Source of the DNA: Branchiostoma floridae
Taxonomy: Eukaryota; Chordata; Leptocardii; Amphioxiformes; Branchiostomatidae
DNA: 60,000 bases
Reading direction: 5' to 3'
Assembly (NCBI RefSeq): GCF_000003815.2
Contig: NC_049984.1
Span: 25,371,330 to 25,431,329 of the forward strand
Shown here: piece by piece, positions 19,701-31,700 of the stretch
How positions within the stretch are numbered: position 1 is the first letter of the stretch
Layout of the letters: every line of letters begins with the position of its first letter
Notes under the pieces: generated by a model
What the model saw: only the letters and a program-made list of their open reading frames with translations
Databases searched by the model: none
Told to the model about the DNA's origin: nothing
Program-made: the position numbers and the translations under genes

Positions 19701-22700
19701 TACCCTGTTAAAAAGAACAGATATAGGATATTCCATGCATAAAGGTGAACTAGCTTTACTTATGACCATTGATTTTAATGAAAACTTTGATCCAAAATCA
19801 AATCGAGTAAAAAACAATAAACATAATATTTATTGAATCGTTAATAGGATGGCCGCACAGAGCTTTATATAGCAGCGTGGAAGAACCATGTGGAAGTTGT
19901 TCAGCAGCTGCTGAAGGCTGGAGCAGAAGTGGACAAGGCGAAACAAGTAAGACGGATAAACCAATAAAATCATACACGGGCAGTCTTATATTCCGTGCAT
20001 ATAAATTGTATACTAATAGATTATGTATGGAAAACTGACTATTGCCAATTCAGTCATATGATGCTGTATATAAGATTTCCCTCCGCTTAGTAAAAACTAA
20101 TACGGGTCACTGCGTCAGAGGGAGACAATTTTTGGTTCTCATCACATTTCATCCTCGATTCCACAAAGGACGGAACTACACCACTGTACATAGCAGCCGA
20201 GAATGGACATGTGGAAGTTGTGCAGCAGCTGCTGAAGGCTGGAGCAGATGCGGACAAGGCTAATGAGGTAAGATAGTTGGACAAGAACAATCACATTTAT
20301 CATTGTTATCTGATTTTGTTCCCATGCAACAAGTAGAGCTTCCTTTGTGATATCTCACCTAATAGATCCGTTCATGTGTATAAACATAAACGTCTGCTCT
20401 CTAATAACAGAACGGATTCACACCACTGTTGGTAGCAGCCCAGGAGGGGCATGTGGAAGTTATGCAGCAGCTGCTGAAGGCTGAAGCAGAAGTGAACAAG
20501 GCTGATGAGGTAAGATAGTTGGACAAGTACAACACATGTATCATTGATATCTAATCATTTCCCCCTCAACAAGTAGAGGTTGACTTTCGACATCGCACCT
20601 GATAGACCCGTTTTTTCATGTTTATTTACACGAACTACTGTTCTCTGATTACAGGAAGGATTCACACCATTACACATGGCAGCCCAGGAGGGACATGTTG
20701 AAGTTTTGCAGCAGCTGCTGAAGGCTGGAGCAGAAGTGGACAAGGCTAAGCAGGTATGACAGTTTAAAATGAGAATACAACATTTCTTTAGACTTGCCGG
20801 TTGTACGAAATGTGCTGCTTTCGGATATTCATTCTCATCAAGTTCTATTGACTTTCAGAACGGAGCCACTCCACTGTTCATAGCAGCCCAGACGGGACAT
20901 GTGGAAGTTGTGCAGCAGCTGCTGAAGGCTGGAGCAGAAGTGGACAAGGCTATGCAGGTAATATTACTGAAAAAACCTAACAATTTTTTTTTAATTTATT
21001 CATTTGCAAATCCATGCCCGTAGGCTAATTGCAATGATACAGACAGTAAAGAGAATAACAATAACACTCTAGTCAAGTACGATGTACAGTATGTTGTAAA
21101 GATACAGACAGTAAAGAGAGTAACAATAACACTCTAGTCAAGTACGATGTACAGTATGTTGTAAAGAAAATTGACTAATGCTTCTGCTAGTAATGTCTGT
21201 ATGTGACATAACATATATGTTACATAAAATATTCTACAGCACTTAGTGAAAGTTGCTTCGCGCCGCTGTGTCGGAAGCGGGAAATTCAGTCATATGATGC
21301 TGTATTTAAGATTGCCCTCCGCTTAGTAAAAACTGATACGGGTCACTGCGTCAGAGGGAAACAATTGTTTATTCTCGTCACATTTCATCCTCCCACACAG
21401 GATGGAACCACTCCACTATCCATAGCAGCCCATAATGGACATGTGGAAGTTGTGCAGCAGTTGCTGGAGTTTGGAGCAGAAGTGAACAAGGCTGATGAGG
21501 TAAGATAGTAGGACAAGTACAACACATGTATCATTGATATCTAATCATTTCCCCCTCAACAAGTAGAGGTTGACTTTCGACATCGCACCTGATAGACCCG
21601 TTTTTTCATGTTTATTTACACGAACTACTGTTCTCTGATTACAGGAAGGATTCACACCATTACACATGGCAGCCCAGGAGGGACATGTTGAAGTTTTGCA
21701 GCAGCTGCTGAAGGCTGGAGCAGAAGTGGACAAGGCTAAGCAGGTATGACAGTTTAAAATGAGAATACAACATTTCTTTAGACTTGCCGGTTGTACGAAA
21801 TGTGCTGCTTTCGGATATTCATTCTCATCAAGTTCTATTGACTTTCAGAACGGAGCCACTCCACTGTTCATAGCAGCCCAGACGGGACATGTGGAAGTTG
21901 TGCAGCAGCTGCTGAAGGCTGGAGCAGAAGTGGACAAGGCTATACAGGTAATATTACTGAAAAAACCTAACAATTTTTTTTTAATTTATTCATTTGCAAA
22001 TCCATGCCCGTAGGCTAATTGCAATGATACAGACAGTAAAGAGAGTAACAATAACACTCTAGTCAAGTACGATGTACAGTATGTTGTAAAGAAAATTGAC
22101 TAATGCTTCTGCTAGTAATGTCTGTATGTGACATATCATATATGTTACATACAATATTCTATAGCACTTAGTGAAAGTTGCTTCGCGCCGCTGTGTCGGA
22201 AGCGGGAAATTCAGTCATATGATGCTGTATTTAAGATTGCCCTCCGCTTAGTAAAAACTGATACGGGTCACTGCGTCAGAGGGAAACAATTGTTTATTCT
22301 CGTCACATTTCATCCTCCCACACAGGATGGAACCACTCCACTATCCATAGCAGCCCATAATGGACATGTGGAAGTTGTGCAGCAGTTGCTGGAGTTTGGA
22401 GCAGAAGTGAACAAGGCTGATGAGGTAAGATAGTAGGACAAGTACAACACATGTATCATTGATATCTAATCATTTCCCCCTCAACAAGTAGAGGTTGACT
22501 TTCGACATCGCACCTGATAGACCCGTTTTTTCATGTTTATTTACACGAACTACTGTTCTCTGATTACAGGAAGGATTCACACCATTACACATGGCAGCCC
22601 AGGAGGGACATGTGGAAGTTGTGCAGCAGCTGCTGAAGGCTGGAGCAGAAGTGGACAAGGCTAAGCAGGTATGACAGTTTAAAATGAGAATACAACATTT

Positions 22701-25700
22701 CTTTAGACTTGCCGGTTGTACGAAATGTGCTGCTTTCGGATATTCATTCTCATCAAGTTCTATTGACTTACAGGACGGAGCCACTCCACTGTTCATAGCA
22801 GCCCAGACGGGACATGTGGAAGTTGTGCAGCAGCTGCTGAAGGCTGGAGCAGAAGTGGACAAGGCTATGCAGGTAATATTACTGAAAAAACCTAACATTT
22901 TTTTTTAATTTATTCATTTGCAAATCCATGCCCGTAGGCTAATTGCAATGATACAGACAGTAAAGAGAGTAACAATAACACTCTAGTCAAGTACGATGTA
23001 CAGTATGTTGTAAAGAAAATTGACTAATGTCAAAATATCATATATGTTACATAAAATATTCTATAGCACTTAGTGAAAGTTGCTTCGCGCCGCTGTGTCG
23101 GAAGCGGGAAATTCAGTCATATGATGCTGTNNNNNNNNNNNNNNNNNNNNNNNNNNNNNNNNNNNNNNNNNNNNNNNNNNNNNNNNNNNNNNNNNNNNNN
23201 NNNNNNNNNNNNNNNNNNNNNNNNNNNNNNNNNNNNNNNNNNNNNNNNNNNNNNNNNNNNNNNNNNNNNNNNNNNNNNNNNNNNNNNNNNNNNNNNNNNN
23301 NNNNNNNNNNNNNNNNNNNNNNNNNNNNNNNNNNNNNNNNNNNNNNNNNNNNNNNNNNNNNNNNNNNNNNNNNNNNNNNNNNNNNNNNNNNNNNNNNNNN
23401 NNNNNNNNNNNNNNNNNNNNNNNNNNNNNNNNNNNNNNNNNNNNNNNNNNNNNNNNNNNNNNNNNNNNNNNNNNNNNNNNNNNNNNNNNNNNNNNNNNNN
23501 NNNNNNNNNNNNNNNNNNNNNNNNNNNNNNNNNNNNNNNNNNNNNNNNNNNNNNNNNNNNNNNNNNNNNNNNNNNNNNNNNNNNNNNNNNNNNNNNNNNN
23601 NNNNNNNNNNNNNNNNNNNNNNNNNNNNNNNNNNNNNNNNNNNNNNNNNNNNNNNNNNNNNNNNNNNNNNNNNNNNNNNNNNNNNNNNNAGAACGGAACC
23701 ACTCCACCATCCATAGCAGCCCATAATGGACATGTGGAAGTTGTGCAGCAGTTGCTGGAGTTTGGAGCAGAAGTGAACAAGGCTGATGAGGTAAGATAGT
23801 AGGACAAGTACAACACATGTATCATTGATATCTAATCATTTCCCCCTCAACAAGTAGAGGTTGACTTTCGACATCGCACCTGATAGACCCGTTTTTTCAT
23901 GTTTATTTACACGAACTACTGTTCTCTGATTACAGGAAGGATTCACACCATTACACATGGCAGCCCAGGAGGGACATGTGGAAGTTGTGCAGCAGCTGCT
24001 GAAGGCTGGAGCAGAAGTGGACAAGGCTAAGCAGGTATGACAGTTTAAAATGAGAATACAACATTTCTTTAGACTTGCCGGTTGTACGAAATGTGCTGCT
24101 TTCGGATATTCATTCTCATCAAGTTCTATTGACTTTCAGAACGGAGCCACTCCACTGTTCATAGCAGCCCAGACGGGACATGTGGAAGTTGTGCAGCAGC
24201 TGCTGAAGGCTGGAGCAGAAGTGGACAAGGCTATGCAGGTAATATTACTGAAAAAACCTAACATTTTTTTTTAATTTATTCATTTGCAAATCCATGCCCG
24301 TAGGCTAATTGCAATGATACAGACAGTAAAGAGAGTAACAATAACACTCTAGTCAAGTACGATGTACAGTATGTTGTAAAGAAAATTGACTAATGTCAAA
24401 ATATCATATATGTTACATAAAATATTCTATAGCACTTAGTGAAAGTTGCTTCGCGCCGCTGTGTCGGAAGCGGGAAATTCAGTCATATGATGCTGTATTT
24501 AAGATTGCCCTCCGCTTAGTAAAAACTGATACGGGTCACTGCGTCAGAGGGAAACAATTGTTTATTCTCGTCACATTTCATCCTCCCACACAGGATGGAA
24601 CCACTCCACTATCCATAGCAGCCCATAATGGACATAATGTGCTCTTTTCCTATGCTCATTCTCATTAAGTTCTACCCACTCACAGGACGGAGCCACACCA
24701 CTATCCATAGCGGCCCAGGAGGGACATGTGGAAGTTGTGCAGCAGCTGCTGGAGGCTGGACCCGAAGTGGACAAGGCGCCCCAGGTAAGACAGTTTAAAA
24801 TGACAGTTTAAAACGTTACATTAGTTCTTTAGACTTGCCGGTAGTCTTTTCCGATACTGGCTTATTCTCATTAAGTTCTACTCACTCACAGGACGGAGTC
24901 ACACCACTGTCCATAGCAGCCCAGAATGGACATGTGGAAGTTGTGCAGCAGCTGCTGAAGGGCGGGGCAAATGTGGACAAGGCTAAAAACGTAAGGAATG
25001 GATACATAAACATATATTATGCATTATATTAAATATGTTACATAAAAGATTTTGTTGCCCTCCACTGAGTAAAATTTGATACGGGTCGTTGTGCCGACAG
25101 GAGACAATTGTTCATTTTCACATCATATGTTACTCCTGATTCCACACAGAACGGAACCACTCCACCATCCATAGCAGCCCATAATGGACATGTGGAAGTT
25201 GTGCAGCAGTTGCTGGAGTTTGGAGCAGAAGTGAACAAGGCTGATGAGGTAAGATAGTAGGACAAGTACAACACATGTATCATTGATATCTAATCATTTC
25301 CCCCTCAACAAGTAGAGGTTGACTTTCGACATCGCACCTGATAGACCCGTTTTTTCATGTTTATTTACACGAACTACTGTTCTCTGATTACAGGAAGGAT
25401 TCACACCATTACACATGGCAGCCCAGGAGGGACATGTTGAAGTTGTGCAGCAGCTGCTGAAGGCTGGAGCAGAAGTGGACAAGGCTAAGCAGGTATGACA
25501 GTTTAAAATGAGAATACAACATTTCTTTAGACTTGCCGGTTGTACGAAATGTGCTGCTTTCGGATATTCATTCTCATCAAGTTCTATTGACTTTCAGAAC
25601 GGAGCCACTCCACTGTTCATAGCAGCCCAGACGGGACATGTGGAAGTTGTGCAGCAGCTGCTGAAGGCTGGAGCAGAAGTGGACAAGGCTATGCAGGTAA

Positions 25701-28700
25701 TATTACTGAAAAAACCTAACAATTTTTTTTTAATTTATTCATTTGCAAATCCATGCCCGTAGGCTAATTGCAATGATACAGACAGTAAAGAGAGTAACAA
25801 TAACACTCTAGTCAAGTACGATGTACAGTATGTTGTAAAGAAAATTGACTAATGTCAAAATATCATATATGTTACATAAAATATTCTATAGCACTTAGTG
25901 AAAGTTGCTTCGCGCCGCTGTGTCGGAAGCGGGAAATTCAGTCATATGATGCTGTATTTAAGATTGCCCTCCGCTTAGTAAAAACTGATACGGGTCACTG
26001 CGTCAGAGGGAAACAATTGTTTATTCTCGTCACATTTCATCCTCCCACACAGGATGGAACCACTCCACTATCCATAGCAGCCCATAATGGACATGTGGAA
26101 GTTGTGCAGCAGTTGCTGGAGTTTGGAGCAGAAGTGAACAAGGCTGATGAGGTAAGATAGTAGGACAAGTACAACACATGTATCATTGATATCTAATCAT
26201 TTCCCCCTCAACAAGTAGAGGTTGACTTTCGACATCGCACCTGATAGACCCGTTTTTTCATGTTTATTTACACGAACTACTGTTCTCTGATTACAGGAAG
26301 GATTCACACCATTACACATGGCAGCCCAGGAGGGACATGTGGAAGTTGTGCAGCAGCTGCTGAAGGCTGGAGCAGAAGTGGACAAGGCTAAGCAGGTATG
26401 ACAGTTTAAAATGAGAATACAACATTTCTTTAGACTTGCCGGTTGTACGAAGTGTGCTGCTTTCGGATATTCATTCTCATCAAGTTCTATTGACTTTCAG
26501 AACGGAGCCACTCCACTGTTCATAGCAGCCCAGACGGGACATGTGGAAGTTGTGCAGCAGCTGCTGAAGGCTGGAGCAGAAGTGGACAAGGCTATGCAGG
26601 TAATATTACTGAAAAAACCTAACAATTTTTTTTTAATTTATTCATTTGCAAATCCATGCCCGTAGGCTAATTGCAATGATACAGACAGTAAAGAGAATAA
26701 CAATAACACTCTAGTCAAGTACGATGTACAGTATGTTGTAAAGATACAGACAGTAAAGAGAGTAACAATAACACTCTAGTCAAGTACGATGTACAGTATG
26801 TTGTAAAGAAAATTGACTAATGCTTCTGCTAGTAATGTCTGTATGTGACATAACATATATGTTACATAAAATATTCTACAGCACTTAGTGAAAGTTGCTT
26901 CGCGCCGCTGTGTCGGAAGCGGGAAATTCAGTCATATGATGCTGTATTTAAGATTGCCCTCCGCTTAGTAAAAACTGATACGGGTCACTGCGTCAGAGGG
27001 AAACAATTGTTTATTCTCGTCACATTTCATCCTCCCACACAGGATGGAACCACTCCACTATCCATAGCAGCCCATAATGGACATGTGGAAGTTGTGCAGC
27101 AGTTGCTGGAGTTTGGAGCAGAAGTGAACAAGGCTGATGAGGTAAGATAGTAGGACAAGTACAACACATGTATCATTGATATCTAATCATTTCCCCCTCA
27201 ACAAGTAGAGGTTGACTTTCGACATCGCACCTGATAGACCCGTTTTTTCATGTTTATTTACACGAACTACTGTTCTCTGATTACAGGAAGGATTCACACC
27301 ATTACACATGGCAGCCCAGGAGGGACATGTGGAAGTTGTGCAGCAGCTGCTGAAGGCTGGAGCAGAAGTGGACAAGGCTAAGCAGGTATGACAGTTTAAA
27401 ATGAGAATACAACATTTCTTTAGACTTGCCGGTTGTACGAAATGTGCTGCTTTCGGATATTCATTCTCATCAAGTTCTATTGACTTACAGGACGGAGCCA
27501 CTCCACTGTTCATAGCAGCCCAGACGGGACATGTGGAAGTTGTGCAGCAGCTGCTGAAGGCTGGAGCAGAAGTGGACAAGGCTATGCAGGTAATATTACT
27601 GAAAAAACCTAACATTTTTTTTTAATTTATTCATTTGCAAATCCATGCCCGTAGGCTAATTGCAATGATACAGACAGTAAAGAGAGTAACAATAACACTC
27701 TAGTCAAGTACGATGTACAGTATGTTGTAAAGAAAATTGACTAATGCTTCTGCTAGTAATGTCTGTATGTGACATATCATATATGTTACATACAATATTC
27801 TATAGCACTTAGTGAAAGTTGCTTCGCGCCGCTGTGTCGGAAGCGGGAAATTCAGTCATATGATGCTGTATTTAAGATTGCCCTCCGCTTAGTAAAAACT
27901 GATACGGGTCACTGCGTCAGAGGGAAACAATTGTTTATTCTCGTCACATTTCATCCTCCCACACAGGATGGAACCACTCCACTATCCATAGCAGCCCATA
28001 ATGGACATGTGGAAGTTCTCATCACATTTCATNNNNNNNNNNNNNNNNNNNNNNNNNNNNNNNNNNNNNNNNNNNNNNNNNNNNNNNNNNNNNNNNNNNN
28101 NNNNNNNNNNNNNNNNNNNNNNNNNNNNNNNNNNNNNNNNNNNNNNNNNNNNNNNNNNNNNNNNNNNNNNNNNNNNNNNNNNNNNNNNNNNNNNNNNNNN
28201 NNNNNNNNNNNNNNNNNNNNNNNNNNNNNNNNNNNNNNNNNNNNNNNNNNNNNNNNNNNNNNNNNNNNNNNNNNNNNNNNNNNNNNNNNNNNNNNNNNNN
28301 NNNNNNNNNNNNNNNNNNNNNNNNNNNNNNNNNNNNNNNNNNNNNNNNNNNNNNNNNNNNNNNNNNNNNNNNNNNNNNNNNNNNNNNNNNNNNNNNNNNN
28401 NNNNNNNNNNNNNNNNNNNNNNNNNNNNNNNNNNNNNNTTCCCCCTCACAGTAGAGGTTGACTTTCGACATCGCACCTGATAGACCCTGTTTTTTCATGT
28501 TTATTTACACGAACTACTGTTCTCTGATTACAGGAAGGATTCACACCATTACACATGGCAGCCCAGGAGGGACATGTTGAAGTTGTGCAGCAGCTGCTGA
28601 AGGCTGGAGCAGAAGTGGACAAGGCTAAGCAGGTATGACAGTTTAAAATGAGAATACAACATTTCTTTAGACTTGCCGGTTGTACGAAATGTGCTGCTTT

Positions 28701-31700
28701 CGGATATTCATTCTCATCAAGTTCTATTGACTTTCAGAACGGAGCCACTCCACTGTTCATAGCAGCCCAGACGGGACATGTGGAAGTTGTGCAGCAGCTG
28801 CTGAAGGCTGGAGCAGAAGTGGACAAGGCTATGCAGGTAATATTACTGAAAAAACCTAACAATTTTTTTTTAATTTATTCATTTGCAAATCCATGCCCGT
28901 AGGCTAATTGCAATGATACAGACAGTAAAGAGAGTAACAATAACACTCTAGTCAAGTACGATGTACAGTATGTTGTAAAGAAAATTGACTAATGTCAAAA
29001 TATCATATATGTTACATAAAATATTCTATAGCACTTAGTGAAAGTTGCTTCGCGCCGCTGTGTCGGAAGCGGGAAATTCAGTCATATGATGCTGTATTTA
29101 AGATTGCCCTCCGCTTAGTAAAAACTGATACGGGTCACTGCGTCAGAGGGAAACAATTGTTTATTCTCGTCACATTTCATCCTCCCACACAGGATGGAAC
29201 CACTCCACTATCCATAGCAGCCCATAATGGACATGTGGAAGTTGTGCAGCAGTTGCTGGAGTTTGGAGCCGAAGTGGACAAGGCGCCCCAGGTAAGACAG
29301 TTTAAAATGACAGTTTAAAACGTTACATTAGTTCTTTAGACTTGCCGGTAGTCTTTTCCGATACTGGCTTATTCTCATTAAGTTCTACTCACTCACAGGA
29401 CAGAGTCACACCACTGTCCATAGCAGCCCAGAATGGACATGTGGAAGTTGTGCAGCAGCTGCTGAAGGGCGGGGCAAATGTGGACAAGGCTAAAAACGTA
29501 AGGAATGGATACATAAACATATATTATGCATTATATTAAATATGTTACATAAAAGATTTTGTTGCCCTCCACTGAGTAAAATTTGATACGGGTCGTTGTG
29601 CCGACAGGAGACAATTGTTCATTTTCACATCATATGTTACTCCTGATTCCACACAGAACGGAACCACTCCACTATCCATAGCAGCCCATAATGGACATGT
29701 GGAAGTTGTGCAGCAGTTGCTGGAGTTTGGAGCAGAAGTGAACAATGCTGGTGTGGTAAGATAGTTGAACAAGTACAACACATTTGTCATTGTTTTCTGG
29801 TTATTTTGTTCCCTTTCAACAAATACAGCTTACTTTGCGACATCGCACATGATGGTTATTCACATAAATGTCTGCTCTCTGCATCTGATTACAGGAAGGA
29901 TTCACACCATTGTACGTGGCAGCCCAGGAGGGACATGTGGAAGTTGTGCAGCAGCTGCTGAAGGCTGGAGCAGAAGTGGACAAGGCTATACAGGTAACAT
30001 AGCTGAAAGGGTAAGAAATGGATAAGGCTATAAATGTTGTAAAGAAAACTGATTAATTCTTCTACTACCAATTTCTGTATATTATATTTTATATTATATT
30101 ATATATGTTACGTTACATGAAAGATTCTATTGCCCTCCACTGAGTAAAAGTTGATACGGGTCGTTGTGTCGACAGGAGACAATTGTTCATTTTCAAATCA
30201 TATCTTACTTCTGATTCCACACAGAACGGAGCCACTCTACTGTCCATAGCAGCCCAGAATGGACATGTGGAAGTTGTGCAGCAGCTGCTGAAGGCTGGAG
30301 CAGACGCGGACAAGGCCGATGATGTAAGATAGTTAGACAAGTACAACACATTTGTCATTGTTTTCTTGTTATTTTGTTCCCTTTCAACAAATACAGCTTA
30401 CTTTGCGACATCGAACCAGGTGGTTATTCACACGAACGTCTGCTCTCTGATTACAGGAAGGATTCACACCACTGTACGTAGCAGCCCAGGAGGGACATGT
30501 GGAAGTTGTGCAGCAGCTGCTGGAGGCTGGACCCGAAGTGGACAAGGCGCCCCAGGTAAGACAGTTTAAAATGACAGTTTAAAACGTTACATTAGTTCTT
30601 TAGACTTGCCGGTAGTACATAATGTGCTCTTTTCCTATGCTCATTCTCATTAAGTTCTACCCACTCACAGGACGGAGCCACACCACTATCCATAGCGGCC
30701 CAGGAGGGACATGTGGGAGTTGTGCAGCAGCTACTGAAGGCTGGAGCAGAAGTGGACAAGACTGTTGAGGTAAGATATTTGAACGAGAACGTTCAATTTA
30801 TCATTCTTATCTGATCATTTTGTTCCCTTTCAACGAGTAGAGCTTGATTTACGACGCAGCACCTGATACGTCTATTCATGTTTATTCATATGGGATTTCA
30901 TAGGATGGAACCACCCCACTATTCATAGAAGCACATGATGGACATGTTGAAATTGTGCAGCAGCTGCTGAAGGCTGGAGCAGAACGAGATCACTTTCAGC
31001 ATGTAGACTCGTTATCTTGTGATAGCTGAATCACACTTTCAGTAGCCTCTCTATTGGCCGGGTGCATTAAAGATTGATAGCCAACACCTCCAAATCAAGG
31101 GAATTGTTAACATTCTTCATTGTGATAACATGGACCATTTATTGTCAGGCTGAAAGCTTTCTGTTTGTGCCATGATGCTGGTGGCGGGGTTGACTACTTT
31201 TCACAGTTTCATGGAATCTAGTACAGTTATGTATGAGTGATTCGGTCTCGCATTTGGAATACAGTATAAAGAAACTGACCTACGTAGGCGGATATATGAG
31301 TTGAACATGATAGCAGTATATGGAAAATATCGTTCTGTGTACCAGTAAGAGAGATGTGTGTTTTGGTTCTAATATTCTTAAACAATGCTTCTCTCTCTTT
31401 ACTGTAGGTAGGACATTTATAACAAAGTGGAATTCATCTTCTATATTTTCATGACATGTAGGACACAGTCTCTGAGTGGCTGGTGTGTTACGGTGACGAC
31501 CTTTTTCAATTTCAAAACAATATGCAATAATTCTCAGTTTTGTAATGCTGTTTTTAAATGGTCTATTATGAATCGATTTGAGATATTCTTCCATACCAAA
31601 GTCAAAGTGTTTTTTATTTTCGAATAGGTTTTTAGTTTGTTGGTGCTTTTGAGCTGTTACCTCCACCCAGAAAGAAATGTGTCTTTGGACGCTCTTTAAA

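Noticed and set aside
23027-23825. Long open frames across the first N run
   Set aside because: They are open only because N has no stops. The same holds for 27769-28498.
20555-27615. Minus-strand open frames of 62-142 codons (STSAPAFSSCCTTSTCP type) repeated through the array
   Set aside because: They are the antisense of the ankyrin exons and recur only because the exons do; no splice or coding signal of their own.
20769-29318. Plus-strand open frames beginning MRIQHFFRLAGCTKCAAF or (M)SKYHICYIKYSIALSES
   Set aside because: They are intron sequence read into the next ankyrin exon; the AG acceptor and phase-0 pattern shows the exon starts later.
20655-30769. CRISPR-like or centromeric array
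   Set aside because: The repeats are exons plus introns of about 900-990 bp units that encode ankyrin repeats with clean splice sites.
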